Positions 9,166 to 17,771 are shown, numbered from the stretch's first letter. The stretch: 64,000 bases of DNA from Luteimonas suaedae (GCF_008312895.1 NZ_VSSP01000008.1:140630-204629), one strand, 5' to 3'. The notes: generated by a model not told the origin, from the sequence alone. Numbers and translations: made by a program.

Positions 9166-10152
9166 ATGAACACGATCCTGGCCCTGAGGTTTCCCCGGAT
9201 TTCTCGCAACCTATCTTCCCCTTTTGAAAAAGGGGGATTGAGGGGGGCGAAAGCCGCCGCTTGCAAGCCGCAGGCTTGCGGCGGTTTGAGCGCTCCCGCG
9301 CGCTGCGCGGGGGCCGGGAATCGCAAAGCGATTTGCTGTTGCTTGGCCGGGCACCGAGCAAATCCCCCCAACCCCCCTTTTTCAAAGGGGGGAAGCAGCG
9401 AAACCGTTGCACTGATTACAGGAGAACAGGGGAAACCTCAGATCCTGGCCCGTCTGTCCCTGCCCGTGGTGCTGCTCGCCCTTTCCGCCTGCACGGTGGT
9501 GACCGGCGCCGGCAATGGTGCCGCCGCGCGCGCCGATGCCGCTGCCGAAGAAGTTGCCCCGCAACCGGCCATGCCGGACGCGGCCGTCGCCCGTGCCGCG
9601 GATGCCACGCCCGTGGACCGTCTGGCCCCACCCGACGCCTTCCTGGCGAGGCTGGCGCGACACTGTGGCCAGGCCTTCGCCGGTCGCATCGTCGCCAATG
9701 AACCGGCATCCCCCGAGCCTGACGACTTCGAAGGCAAGTCGCTGGTCATGCATGTGCGCGGCTGCGACGACCCGGCCCGCGAGCTGCAGATCCCGTTCCA
9801 CGTCGGCGAGGACCGATCCCGCACCTGGCTGCTGACCCGCACCGACACCGGCCTGCGGCTCAAGCACGACCATCGCCACGAGGACGGCAGCGACGACGCG
9901 GTGACGCTGTACGGCGGCGATACCGCCGGCGCCGGCACCGCGCAGCGGCAGGAGTTCCCGGTCGACGCCGAGTCGATCGCCATGTTCGAGCGCGAGGGCC
10001 TGGGCGCCTCGGTCACCAACACCTGGGCGATGGAGATCGAGCCGGAGCGGCGTTTCCTCTACGAGCTCGCCCGTCCGGGCGGACGCCTGTTCCAGGTGGA
10101 GTTCGACCTGACCACGCCGGTCGAGACGCCGCCCGCGCCCTGGGGCCACTGA
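9166..10152 (+). CDS. lipoprotein of unknown function, signal peptide interrupted in frame by a MITE
   Basis: Not recognised beyond being a lipoprotein. Removing the 258-bp element at 9184-9441 and one copy of the 9-bp duplication restores a perfect lipoprotein signal (MNTILARLSLPVVLLALSAC) and a 239-residue protein. As it stands, element plus duplication add 267 bp, a multiple of three with no stop, so a 328-residue reading frame runs through. The lipobox is then about 100 residues from the start, so export is doubtful unless translation restarts inside the element. The mature part has an Ala-rich linker, then a compact domain with two Cys (LARHCGQAF, HVRGCDD) and beta-rich sequence (WAMEIEPERRFLYEL). 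Possibly functional, possibly a recent null allele. Confidence 0.65.
   Translation: MNTILALRFPRISRNLSSPFEKGGLRGAKAAACKPQACGGLSAPARCAGAGNRKAICCCLAGHRANPPNPPFSKGGSSETVALITGEQGKPQILARLSLPVVLLALSACTVVTGAGNGAAARADAAAEEVAPQPAMPDAAVARAADATPVDRLAPPDAFLARLARHCGQAFAGRIVANEPASPEPDDFEGKSLVMHVRGCDDPARELQIPFHVGEDRSRTWLLTRTDTGLRLKHDHRHEDGSDDAVTLYGGDTAGAGTAQRQEFPVDAESIAMFEREGLGASVTNTWAMEIEPERRFLYELARPGGRLFQVEFDLTTPVETPPAPWGH
9175..9183. repeat. 9-bp target-site duplication, left copy
   Basis: ATCCTGGCC immediately precedes the MITE and is repeated exactly at 9442-9450 immediately after it. Both copies lie in the lipoprotein signal-peptide coding region, so they mark the insertion site. Confidence 0.9.
9184..9441. 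mobile_element. 258-bp non-autonomous transposable element (MITE)
   Basis: The ends are a perfect 13-bp inverted repeat: CTGAGGTTTCCCC at 9184-9196 and GGGGAAACCTCAG at 9429-9441, flanked by identical 9-bp duplications. Inside are an R' arm (9216-9250, CCCCTTTTGAAAAAGGGGG core) and an R arm (9359-9393, CCCCCCTTTTTCAAAGGGG core), plus small hairpins (GCTTGCAAGCCGCAGGCTTGC-like at ~9258-9285, CGCGCGCTGCGCG at ~9297-9310). There is no transposase gene, so it must be moved in trans. The 9-bp duplication is compatible with several IS families and I cannot name the parent. Confidence 0.88.
9442..9450. repeat. 9-bp target-site duplication, right copy
   Basis: ATCCTGGCC, identical to 9175-9183, directly follows the right terminal inverted repeat. 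The lipoprotein reading frame resumes here (ILA then RLSLPVV). Confidence 0.9.
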
Positions 10153-10158
10153 GCCCCC

Positions 10159-10300
10159 GTAGGAGCGCGCCATGCGCGCGATGCCGCGGGTGCCGGCCGG
10201 ATCCGGTGGACGCCGCGATTCTGGACCGGCAGGCGCGCCGGTCACCGGAATTCGCGGGCGGCGAAATGCCCGCGGCATCGCGCGCATGGCGCGCTCCTAC
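10159..10300. repeat. GTAG-type REP dimer (inverted pair)
   Basis: Left arm GTAGGAGCGCGCCATGCGCG... (10159-10190) and its reverse complement at 10269-10300 form a long inverted pair. Each arm is itself a hairpin (GCGCGCCATGCGCGC). It lies between the lipoprotein stop and fmdB. The GTAG opening matches the REP class moved by RAYT transposases and common in Stenotrophomonas and Xanthomonas; no RAYT gene is in the window. Confidence 0.8.
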
Positions 10301-10386
10301 GAGGCGTGGCGGTGTTTGGGGTGCCGGTCGCTTGATTCGCCGGCCGCTGGCCCCACAATGCGCGCAGACTCCACGAGTGCACCGCC

Positions 10387-10740
10387 ATGCCGATCTACGC
10401 CTACCGCTGCGCCGCCTGCGGCCATGACTTCGACCGCCTGCAGAGGCTCGCCGATCCCGATCCCGACGCCTGCCCCGCCTGCGCCGCCGATGCGGTGAAG
10501 CGGCAGCTGACCGCACCGGCGTTCCGCCTGTCCGGGAGCGGCTGGTACGAGACCGACTTCAAGAAGGACGGCGAGAAGAAGCGCAACCTGGTCGAAGGCG
10601 GAGAGGGCGCGGCCAAGCCGGAAGCGGCCCCGGCAGCGGACACCAAGGCGCCCGCGGCAAAGACCGACGGTGCCGCCGCGAAGCCCGCGCCGGACGCCGC
10701 CAAGCCTGCGCCGAAGCAGGCCCCCGCCGCCGCGCCGTGA
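10387..10740 (+). CDS. FmdB-type zinc-ribbon protein
   Basis: A 117-residue protein beginning MPIYAYRCAACGHDFDRLQR, the FmdB/CxxC zinc-ribbon signature; the second metal pair is CPAC at ~34-37. From ~65 on it is a low-complexity Ala/Pro/Lys tail (AAKPAPDAAKPAPKQ) likely to be disordered. The family is a putative regulatory protein of unknown mechanism. It is commonly encoded just upstream of aspS in xanthomonads; here a minus-strand DUF3011 gene intervenes. Confidence 0.85.
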   Translation: MPIYAYRCAACGHDFDRLQRLADPDPDACPACAADAVKRQLTAPAFRLSGSGWYETDFKKDGEKKRNLVEGGEGAAKPEAAPAADTKAPAAKTDGAAAKPAPDAAKPAPKQAPAAAP

Positions 10741-10761
10741 GCAGGGCGACGCGTTCGCGTT

Positions 10762-11685
10762 TCAGCGGACGCCGAACCGGGCGCGGCAGCCACCGCTGAC
10801 CCACAGCGACGCGCCGCCGTCGTAGCCCCAGGAGCGGCCCTGGACGCAGGACACGTCCGACAGTTGCTCGATCATCTGCGGGCGGCCGCGCGCGGCCTGC
10901 CAGGCGCAGGTGGTGCGCTGGTAGTGCTTGCTGGCACAGGTCACGCTGTAGGCGTCCGTCGGCGGGCGCGGTCCCGGACCCCGACCGCTGCCGAACTCGG
11001 CCCGGCAACCGTTGTCGACCCACAGCCCCCGCCGGTCGTAGCCCCAGGTACGGCCCTGCACGCAGGGCTGGCTGGAGAGCTGTCGCAGCAGTCGCGGCTG
11101 GCCTGCCGCCGCATTCCAGGGGCAGGTGCGGTGACGCCCGCCTTCGCTGGCGCAGGTGACGCGGTCGCCGACCACCGGTGGCGGCCGGACCTGTGCACCG
11201 GCGGCGAACTCCGCACGGCAGCCGTTGCCGACCTGGACGCGGCCGCCCTGCGACTGCCAGGTACGACCCTCGACGCAGGGGGCCGAGGACAGCTGCCGGA
11301 CCAGCCGTGACGGACCGCGCCAGGGCGTCGGGCAGGTGCGCGAGCGTCCGTCGTCGCTTTCGCAGCGGATGGTGTTGCCCGGCCGGACCGGCGGCCGCGG
11401 GCCGGACGTGCCGGCCAGCGAACGGGCGATGTCCTGCTTGATCCGGCTGAAGGTCCAGTTCGAGCGGTTGACCTGGTCGAGGTAGAACCGCAGCTGGTCG
11501 TCGGGAATGCGGCGGCCGCGGGACTGGTCGGAATATTCGAGCGCGATCACGCGCTCCTGGTCGCGGACCGACAGTTCGCGCAGGTTCTCGGGCGCGTAGG
11601 CGCGGGTCTGCGGCTGGGCGTGCAGCGGCGAACCGCCGAATGCCACCAGGACCAGGAGCAGGAGACATCCGGACAGACGGTGCAT
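10762..11685 (-). CDS. secreted protein with three DUF3011-like modules
   Basis: A 307-residue exported protein. Start ATG 11685 has GGAGGG 7 nt upstream; the frame stays open far upstream antisense to aspS, but that part is a shadow. A signal peptide ends near HAQ (~23). After a helical spacer come three tandem modules at ~115, ~175 and ~240, each beginning IRCESDD, VTCASEGG or VTCASKHY and continuing through R-TCPW/CAW, a QLSS-PCV-GR-TW stretch and GNGCRAEF or GGCRARF. The regular Cys spacing suggests disulfide-bonded beta modules. I assign this to DUF3011, a family without known function, from memory of the motif pattern. Confidence 0.72.
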   Translation of the reverse strand: MHRLSGCLLLLVLVAFGGSPLHAQPQTRAYAPENLRELSVRDQERVIALEYSDQSRGRRIPDDQLRFYLDQVNRSNWTFSRIKQDIARSLAGTSGPRPPVRPGNTIRCESDDGRSRTCPTPWRGPSRLVRQLSSAPCVEGRTWQSQGGRVQVGNGCRAEFAAGAQVRPPPVVGDRVTCASEGGRHRTCPWNAAAGQPRLLRQLSSQPCVQGRTWGYDRRGLWVDNGCRAEFGSGRGPGPRPPTDAYSVTCASKHYQRTTCAWQAARGRPQMIEQLSDVSCVQGRSWGYDGGASLWVSGGCRARFGVR

Positions 11686-11748
11686 GGCGATTCCCTCCGA
11701 TGGCGGCGACCGGCGCAGTCGTGGCGACGCGGCCCGGCAGCCTGCCGC

Positions 11749-11754
11749 TAAAAT
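11749..11754 (+). promoter_or_regulatory. candidate -10 box for aspS
   Basis: TAAAAT lies 52 nt before the aspS ATG in a GC-rich spacer, within the context GCTAAAATAGCG typical of xanthomonad promoters. No good -35 is visible. Confidence 0.5.
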
Positions 11755-11805
11755 AGCGCGTTTCCCGCCCCCAAAGCGGGACCGCCTTCGCTCCCTGGAG
11801 TCTCC

Positions 11806-13566
11806 ATGCGTACCCATTACTGCGGCCTCGTCGACGAGGCGCTGGTCGGACAGACCGTCACCTTGTGCGGCTGGGCCGACGTCGCCCGCGACCTCGGCGG
11901 CCTGTGCTTCATCGACCTGCGCGACCACGAGGGCATCGTCCAGATCGTCGCTGAACCTGAAGCAGGCACCGAAGGCAACGCCGAGGTGATCACCGCCGCG
12001 GCCGGCGTGGGCTACGAGGACTGCCTGCGCGTAACCGGCGAGGTGCGGCTGCGCGAGTCGCCCAACCCGAAGTTGCCGAACGGCCGCGTCGAGGTGGTGG
12101 CGCGTGGCATCGAGGTGCTCAACAAGGCCGAGCCGCTGCCCTTCCACGCCCACGAGAACCCGGGCGAGGACATCCGCCTGCAGTACCGCTACCTCGACCT
12201 GCGCACCCCGCAGATGCAGGCCAAGCTGCGCATCCGCACCCGCCTGGTGCAGGCGTTGCGGCGCTGGCTGGATGCGCGCGGCTTCCAGGACATCGAGACG
12301 CCGATCCTGACCAAGGCCACGCCCGAGGGCGCGCGCGACTTCCTGGTGCCGGCGCGCATGCATCCGGGCGAGTTCTACGCGCTGCCGCAGTCGCCGCAGT
12401 TGTTCAAGCAGATCCTGATGATGGCCGGCTTCGACCGCTACTACCAGATCGCGCGCTGCTTCCGCGACGAGGCGCTGCGCGCCGACCGCCAGCTCGAGTT
12501 CACCCAGCTCGACATGGAGTTCGCCTGGGTGTCCGAGCATGACGTGCAGGACACGGTCGAGGCGATGCTGTGCGACGTGTTCCGCGAGGTGATGGAGGTC
12601 GAGCTCGGCGTCTTCCCGCGGATGACCTGGGCCGAGGCGATGCGCCGCTATGGTTCCGACAAGCCGGACCTGCGCATCGCGCTGGAGCTGGTCGACGTCG
12701 ATCCCGAGGTGAAGGGATCGGAGTTCAAGGTCTTCACCGACTGGGCCGGTGTCGACGGCGGCCGCGTCTGCGCGCTGCGGGTGCCGGGCGGCGCGGCGCT
12801 GTCGCGCAAGCAGATCGACGAGTACGCCGCGCACGCGGCCAAGTTCGGCGCCAAGGGCCTGGCCTATGTCAAGCTGTCGGAGAGCGGCGAAGTGTCGTCG
12901 CCGATCGCCAAGTTCTTTTCCGACGAGGCGTTCGCCTCGCTGCTCGCGCGCGTCGGCGCCGGCAACGGCGACCTCGTGTTCTTCGGTGCCGGCAGGCACG
13001 CGACCGTCAGCGACTTCATGGGCGCGGTGCGGCTCAAGGCCGGCCGTGACTTCGGCCTGGTCGAGGCCGGTTGGAGGCCGCTGTGGGTCACCGACTTCCC
13101 GATGTTCGAATGGGACGAGGAGGCGAACCGCCACGTCGCGCTGCATCACCCGTTCACCGCGCCCGCGGTCGACGACGAGGCCGAGCTCCGCGCGAATGCG
13201 CGCACCGCGGTCTCGCGCGGCTACGACATGGTGCTCAACGGCAACGAGATCGGCGGCGGTTCGATCCGCATCCATCGCTCGAGCATGCAGTCGGCGGTGT
13301 TCGAACTGCTCGGCATCGGCGCCGAGGAGGCGCGGGCCAAGTTCGGCTTCCTGCTCGACGCGTTGAAGTACGGTGCGCCGCCGCACGGCGGCATCGCCTT
13401 CGGCATCGACCGCATCGCCGCGCTGATGGCCGGCACCGACTCGATCCGCGACGTCATCGCCTTTCCCAAGACCACCGGCGGCCAGTGCCTGATGACCGGC
13501 GCGCCGTCGCCAATCCCCGAGGCGCAGCTGGCCGAAGTGCACATCGCGGTGCGGCCCAAGGGCTGA
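11806..13566 (+). CDS. aspS: aspartyl-tRNA synthetase
   Basis: Charges tRNA-Asp with aspartate in the cytoplasm; 586 residues, the usual bacterial length with the GAD insertion domain. The N-terminal OB fold ([20 protein letters not shown]) is followed by class II motif 1, motif 2 ([20 protein letters not shown]) and motif 3 ([11 protein letters not shown] near the C-terminus). The flipping-loop region reads [11 protein letters not shown], and IGGGSIRIH precedes motif 3. It starts MRTHYCGLV at ATG 11806 and is transcribed alone, followed by about 400 bp of repeat DNA. Confidence 0.98.
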   Translation: MRTHYCGLVDEALVGQTVTLCGWADVARDLGGLCFIDLRDHEGIVQIVAEPEAGTEGNAEVITAAAGVGYEDCLRVTGEVRLRESPNPKLPNGRVEVVARGIEVLNKAEPLPFHAHENPGEDIRLQYRYLDLRTPQMQAKLRIRTRLVQALRRWLDARGFQDIETPILTKATPEGARDFLVPARMHPGEFYALPQSPQLFKQILMMAGFDRYYQIARCFRDEALRADRQLEFTQLDMEFAWVSEHDVQDTVEAMLCDVFREVMEVELGVFPRMTWAEAMRRYGSDKPDLRIALELVDVDPEVKGSEFKVFTDWAGVDGGRVCALRVPGGAALSRKQIDEYAAHAAKFGAKGLAYVKLSESGEVSSPIAKFFSDEAFASLLARVGAGNGDLVFFGAGRHATVSDFMGAVRLKAGRDFGLVEAGWRPLWVTDFPMFEWDEEANRHVALHHPFTAPAVDDEAELRANARTAVSRGYDMVLNGNEIGGGSIRIHRSSMQSAVFELLGIGAEEARAKFGFLLDALKYGAPPHGGIAFGIDRIAALMAGTDSIRDVIAFPKTTGGQCLMTGAPSPIPEAQLAEVHIAVRPKG

Positions 13567-13590
13567 TTTCTCCCACAGTCGGCTTTGAAG

Positions 13591-13905
13591 CCCCTCTCCC
13601 GTCGGGGCGACAGCGCACGGCTTGCGCGCCACTGGCGCGCGTGCGGTGGAGCGCCCGCGCCGCTGGCGCGGGCCGGGGCGCGGAGCGGCGGTTGGGGTGA
13701 GGGTACGGAGAAGTCGCGACGGTTCAGGTCTCTACTCTTTCGCCGTACCTCATCCGGCCCCCGACTAAAGCACTCGGGGGCAGGCTCTTCGGGCCACCTC
13801 GCTCCGCGCCCCGGCCCTTGCGCATGGCGCAAGGGCGTTCAGGCGTGCGCGAGTCGATGGCTCGCAAGCCGCACGCCTTCACCCCGGAGGGAGGAGGGAA
13901 ATGCA
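13591..13905. repeat. mosaic palindromic repeat region between aspS and the GST pseudogene
   Basis: No gene. It opens with CCCCTCTCCCGTCGGGG and contains GGTTGGGGTGAGGGT, then CCTCATCCGGCCCCC, several local hairpins (CTTGCGCATGGCGCAAG; GCGCCCGCGCCGCTGGCGCG) and CACCCCGGAGGGAGGAGGG. The mirrored CCCTCTCCC / GGTGAGGG / CTCATCCGG words are those of widespread intergenic palindromes. It sits between convergent genes and may also end transcription from both sides. Confidence 0.6.
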
Positions 13906-13968
13906 TCCGGCACCTCAGGCAACGCGCACCTTGATTGGCCGCCAGCTTCCGCCGGCCGCGGAGCGATA

Positions 13969-14600
13969 TCAGGCCGACGCGGCCTGGATCTCCGCGAACG
14001 CCTGCGCGATGCGCTGCGGCGCCGTCGGGCGTGCGTACATGCGGCCCATGTAGGCGCGCAGCCGCGGGAAATCGCCGAGCAGGTTCTCCTCGTTGGCCCA
14101 GTCCATCAGGTAGGCGGTCACGCAGTCGGCGGCGGTGACGGTGTCGCCGACGATGTAGGTGCGGCCTTCCATGTGGCGCTCGAGGACGGCTGCCATGTCG
14201 CGGAAATCCCCGCGGGCCAGGTCGATGTCGGCGGGCAGGCGCTTGTCTTCGGGTAGAGGAACGTGTGCCGTGCCATGCGCCAGAGCGGCTGCTCCAGCTC
14301 CGTCATCGCGAACAGCGCCCAGCGATAGACCTGCGCGCGCGTCTCGAGATCGGACGGGAGCAGGCCGTGCCCGGGATACTTCTCGGCCAGATAGAAGACG
14401 ATGGCGGCGGATTCGGTCAGGATCAGGTCGCCGTCGACGAGCACCGGGAGTTTTCCGGCGGGGTTGAGGCGGAGGAATTCGGGCGTCTGCCCTTCGCCCG
14501 CGGCCAGGTTGACGGGAATGAATTCGAACTCGGCGCCCAGTTCCCGAAGCGCCCATTGGGCGCGCAGTGAGCGGGTCGGGCCGAAGCCGTAGAGTTTCAT
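13969..14600 (-). pseudogene. glutathione S-transferase, single-base frameshift
   Basis: The N-terminal half reads MKLYGFGPTRSLRAQWALRE then NPAGKLPVLVDGDLILTESA, a clear thioredoxin-fold GST domain, in the frame starting at ATG 14600. Near 14250-14253 the frame breaks: HTFLYP should continue EDKRLPADIDLARGDF, but those residues are in another frame, as if one G were missing from CCCGGAAGAC. The rest (ERHMEGRTYIVGDTVTAAD, FPRLRAYMGRMYARP) is a normal helical C-terminal domain ending at 13969. Either a sequencing error or a recent inactivation; everything else is intact. Substrate class unknown. Confidence 0.85.
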
Positions 14601-14776
14601 GCGGTTGTCCTGTCTGTGGAGGTCACCCTCATCGACGAATGGGCGGGGCGGGAATCGACACGTCAGGGGGCGGACCATGCACGCGCCAAACCTTGACCCG
14701 ATTCGACGTTTACGGCGCCAACGCCGGCGTAGCCTGGCCGCGGGGGGATCGCCCGCAGTCCAAGGAGGAGCACTTC

Positions 14777-15013
14777 ATGAAGATCCGTTTCCGCAGGACC
14801 TTGCTCGCGTTCGCCGCCGCCGCCGCCGTGTTGTTCGTGGTCGGGACCGCGTTTGCGCGATTCCCGATCCAGGGCAAGGAGTGGGGCGAATGGACCCGCT
14901 ACGACAGCAGCGGCAATGCCGTCGGCGGCGGCCGCATCGAGTGCGACGGCAGCATCTACACCTGGGGCGACGCCGGCGCCCCCCATGGCATCGTCATCTA
15001 TCCTTGCCGTTGA
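14777..15013 (+). CDS. small secreted protein, DUF6289-like
   Basis: A 78-residue protein with a signal peptide (TLLAFAAAAAVLFVVGTAFA, ~8-27). ATG 14777 has a strong GGAGGAG 6 nt upstream. The mature peptide is about 50 residues with WTRYDSSGNAVGGGRIECDG and a C-terminal IVIYPC; the two Cys could form a disulfide. The pattern (aromatic-Asp-x-x-G-x-x-VGG-x4-C-x-G-x4-WG) resembles the DUF6289 small secreted peptides, of unknown function. The GST pseudogene is divergent upstream. Confidence 0.7.
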   Translation: MKIRFRRTLLAFAAAAAVLFVVGTAFARFPIQGKEWGEWTRYDSSGNAVGGGRIECDGSIYTWGDAGAPHGIVIYPCR

Positions 15014-15131
15014 GGCAGGCGCACGAGGGCGGCTCCGGCCGCCCTTTTCTTTGCACGTGCCTGCAGTGGCCGGGAGCCCTGGATTGCCGAACGACGATGC
15101 GAAGCGAATTGCTGGGACGGAGATCACCCGT

Positions 15132-15734
15132 GTGATCCTGCTGCACGGCCTGTGGATGCCGGGTCTGGCCATGCGCTGGTTCGCCGCGCGCCTGCGCGGC
15201 GCCGGCTTCGCGCCGGAGGTGTTCGGCTACCACAGCATCGTCGGCGATCCCGGCGCCTCGGTCCGGCGCCTGGCCGCCCGCCTGGACGACGGCGGGCCGG
15301 CGCACCTGGTCGGCCATAGCCTGGGTGGGCTACTGGCGCTGCAAGCCCTGACCGAGGCGCCGCAGCCGGTGTCCGGCCGTATCGTCTGCCTGGGCACGCC
15401 ACTGTGCGGCAGCGGCGCGGCGACGGCGCTGTCGCGGCAGACGCTGACGGCGCTGTACATGGGGCGCAGCGGCGCGATCCTGCGACGCGGCTGCGTGGCC
15501 TGGCCGCCCGGCACCGAGGTCGGCATGATCGCCGGGCGGATCCCGCGCGGGCTCGGCGCGCTGTTCGCCGGCTTCGACGGACCGCACGACGGCACCGTAT
15601 CGGTCGCCGAGACCCGCGCCCCCCGGCTGACCGACCACGTGGTGGTGGATGCCAGCCACAGCGGCTTGCTGTTTTCGTGCCAGGCGGCCACGCACACCGC
15701 AAGCTTCCTGCGTGAGGGGCGGTTCCGGGCATAG
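15132..15734 (+). CDS. alpha/beta-hydrolase, triacylglycerol-lipase-like
   Basis: A 200-residue cytoplasmic-type hydrolase. GTG 15132 is chosen because GGAG lies 7 nt upstream and the fold begins at once (VILLHGLWMPGLAMRWFA). The nucleophile elbow is GHSLGG at ~60. The likely acid residue is in GPHDGTVSV and the catalytic His in DASHSGLLF. Short size without a lid, and the ARLRGAGFAPEVFGYHS segment, fit the small lipase/esterase group (EstA/LipA-like). No signal peptide. It is convergent with the PD40 gene. Confidence 0.75.
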   Translation: MILLHGLWMPGLAMRWFAARLRGAGFAPEVFGYHSIVGDPGASVRRLAARLDDGGPAHLVGHSLGGLLALQALTEAPQPVSGRIVCLGTPLCGSGAATALSRQTLTALYMGRSGAILRRGCVAWPPGTEVGMIAGRIPRGLGALFAGFDGPHDGTVSVAETRAPRLTDHVVVDASHSGLLFSCQAATHTASFLREGRFRA

Positions 15735-15759
15735 GTGGCCCGACACCAGGTTCCCGCAC

Positions 15760-16761
15760 TCAGTCGTGGATGCCATGCCCGTGCAGCAGGTCGGAAATAT
15801 CGAAACGCCAGAGATTGCGTGAACCGTTGAGAGGATCTTCGAGGCTGTGTTGCAGTCCCGCCAGATCGCGCCGGGGCATGGGATATGTCGTCGGTGCGGG
15901 CCGCATGCTGGTGACGAAGATCTCGCCGAAGTCGCGCCCGAGGGTCGGCGCATTCTCGAGGTAGCGGCTGTTGATTTCGGCGCCGAGATGGATCGGCGTT
16001 CCCCAGCTGGCATCGTCGTTGCGAAAGACGATGTAGATGTCCGCCGCGCCGAGCGAATCGCCTTCGTTGCCGGCGAACAGAAGAAAGCGTTCGCGCGGGT
16101 CGATCGCCGGATCCATGTGGTTGCCGTCGAGGCCGATGCCGATATCGAGCCGTTGCGGCGCGCCATATCCGTCACCGGTCCACGGCGCCATGTAGATCTG
16201 GTAGCCGCGGTCGGTGTCTTCGCGGTGCGCGGAGAAGTACAGATTGCCGTTGGCGGCGACCGCGGGATTGAACACCATCGGCACTCGGTTGACTTCCCCG
16301 TCGATGCGCACCGGTTCCCCCCATCCGGCGTCGCTCCTGTCCACGTACCAGATGTTGGCGCCGGGAAACGTCTGCCCGTTCATCGTTCCGATCGGGCTGT
16401 CGCCGCCGGGAGTCGCCGGGCGGTTGGAGACGAAGAACAGGCGTTTCCCGTCGGGGGACACGTGCGGCTCGGAATCCTTCCAGATACCGGAGAAAGGGGC
16501 CACGCGGACATCGCCGTAGCCGTCCTGCACCCGTCTGGCGGAAAGGATGGTGGTCTGGCTGGAGACAAAGTTCCCGCGCGTGAAGTAGACCGTATCGCCA
16601 TCGGGCGTGAACGTGGCCGATGTTTCGTTGAACGGGCCGGACACGACGCCCGGTGCGAACAGCTCGCCAGCGGTGCCTGCGCCGGCGGCCAGAAGGAAGC
16701 AGGCGGCGAGAATGGCGCGCGGCGCGCGCGGCGATGGTGGGCGGCTCGGAAAAGCGTTCAT
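15760..16761 (-). CDS. secreted PD40/WD40-like beta-propeller protein
   Basis: A 333-residue exported protein. ATG 16761 has GGAG 8 nt upstream; ATG 16767 is too close to it. Signal peptide about 15-35 (AILAACFLLAAGAGTAG). The body has repeated TolB-type blades: ATFTPDGDTVYFTRG, PHVSPDGKRLFFVSNRP, PAVAANGNLYFSAHRE, PAIDPRERFLLFAGNEGDS and PTLGRDFGEIFVTSMRP. Such proteins are often periplasmic sensors or binding proteins; no enzyme domain is attached. The final YPMPRRDLAGLQ...NLWRFDISDLL stretch looks like a last blade. Function not assignable. Confidence 0.78.
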   Translation of the reverse strand: MNAFPSRPPSPRAPRAILAACFLLAAGAGTAGELFAPGVVSGPFNETSATFTPDGDTVYFTRGNFVSSQTTILSARRVQDGYGDVRVAPFSGIWKDSEPHVSPDGKRLFFVSNRPATPGGDSPIGTMNGQTFPGANIWYVDRSDAGWGEPVRIDGEVNRVPMVFNPAVAANGNLYFSAHREDTDRGYQIYMAPWTGDGYGAPQRLDIGIGLDGNHMDPAIDPRERFLLFAGNEGDSLGAADIYIVFRNDDASWGTPIHLGAEINSRYLENAPTLGRDFGEIFVTSMRPAPTTYPMPRRDLAGLQHSLEDPLNGSRNLWRFDISDLLHGHGIHD

Positions 16762-16896
16762 CGGCATCACTCCAGAAGAGGATCGCCCTCGCAAGGGCAG
16801 CAGGCACGGGCAAGGGTGGCCAGTGACAGGCATGGCAGCCAGTGTCGAAAGTAGCAGCGCCGCCGCGACACCGCCCGGGTGCGGGACAGGAGCGCC

Positions 16897-16902
16897 TATA
16901 AT
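16897..16902 (+). promoter_or_regulatory. candidate -10 box for yebC
   Basis: A perfect TATAAT 32 nt before the yebC ATG in a GC-rich spacer. The -35 side (CGGGTGCGG) is poor. It probably drives the yebC-ruvC-ruvA run. Confidence 0.55.
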
Positions 16903-16934
16903 CCGTAGCAGTTTTCCATCAAGACGATCCGTGC

Positions 16935-17675
16935 ATGGCAGGTCATTCCAAATGGGCCAACATCCAGCACCGCAAGAACGCGCAGGACGCGAAGCGGGGC
17001 AAGGTGTTCACCAAGCTGATCCGCGAGATCTCGGTGGCCGCGCGCGGCGGCGGCGGCGATCCCGGCGCCAATCCGCGCTTGCGCACGGCGATCGACAAGG
17101 CGCTGGGCGCCAACATGACCAAGGACGTCGTCGAGCGCGCGATCAAGAAGGCGACCGGCGAGCTGGAGGGCGTGAGCTACGAGGAGATCCGCTACGAAGG
17201 TTATGCGCCGGGCGGGGTGGCGGTACTCGTCGACTGCCTGACCGACAACAAGGTCCGCACCGTGGCCGACGTGCGTCATGCCTTCAGCAAGTTCGGCGGC
17301 AACCTCGGCACCGACGGCTCGGTGGCGTTCCTGTTCCGCAAGCTCGGCGTGCTCAGCTTTCCGCCGGGTGCCGACGAGGAGCGCATCACCGAGGCGGCGA
17401 TCGAGGCCGGCGCCGACGACGTGGTGGTGTATCCGGAGGACGGTTCGATCGACGTGCTGGCCGCGCCCGAGGCCTTCGAGGCGGTGCGCGACGCGATGGC
17501 CGCCGCCGGCGTGGCCGCGGACCAGGCCGAGGTGACTTGGCGCGCCGACAACGACGTGGCGGTGGAGGGCGAGACCGCGCAACAGGTGGCCAAGCTGCTC
17601 GACTGGCTGGAGGACCTGGACGACGTGCAGGACGTGTATTCGAACGCGGAGCTGGGCGTGGATGCGTATGTTTAG
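16935..17675 (+). CDS. yebC: YebC/PmpR family DNA-binding regulator
   Basis: A 246-residue protein starting [20 protein letters not shown], the family's invariant opening. The three-domain fold covers the whole length, with [19 protein letters not shown] and [19 protein letters not shown] as conserved blocks. YebC relatives act as transcriptional regulators (PmpR), and the long-form group has been tied to relief of ribosome stalling at proline stretches; which applies here cannot be read. Proximity to ruvC is conserved in many proteobacteria. Confidence 0.95.
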   Translation: MAGHSKWANIQHRKNAQDAKRGKVFTKLIREISVAARGGGGDPGANPRLRTAIDKALGANMTKDVVERAIKKATGELEGVSYEEIRYEGYAPGGVAVLVDCLTDNKVRTVADVRHAFSKFGGNLGTDGSVAFLFRKLGVLSFPPGADEERITEAAIEAGADDVVVYPEDGSIDVLAAPEAFEAVRDAMAAAGVAADQAEVTWRADNDVAVEGETAQQVAKLLDWLEDLDDVQDVYSNAELGVDAYV

Positions 17676-17680
17676 GAGCC

Positions 17681-17766
17681 GTGATTCGGGATTCGTGATT
17701 GGTGATTCGCAAGAGCGGGGCCGGTTTTGCGCTTTTGCGAATCACCAATCACCAATCACCAATCAC
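17681..17766. repeat. heptamer-array hairpin H1 (yebC-ruvC spacer)
   Basis: Left arm carries GTGATTCGGGATTCGTGATT... and right arm CGAATCACCAATCACCAATC..., tandem heptamers of the form CACSAAT and its complement. They face each other across a ~12-bp loop and could fold into a ~35-bp stem, extended by GCAAGAGCG/CGCTTTTGC. The right arm ends 5 bp before the ruvC ATG and would hide its ribosome-binding site. Confidence 0.85.
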
Positions 17767-17771
17767 CTGCA

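Noticed and set aside
9092..9412. Small minus-strand gene inside the MITE
   Set aside because: The open frame is the translated repeat ([13 protein letters not shown]); the R arms keep most frames open, so this is not evidence of a gene.
11686..13632. Upstream extension of the DUF3011 frame antisense to aspS
   Set aside because: The real start is ATG 11685 with a Shine-Dalgarno and signal peptide; the remainder only mirrors aspS.
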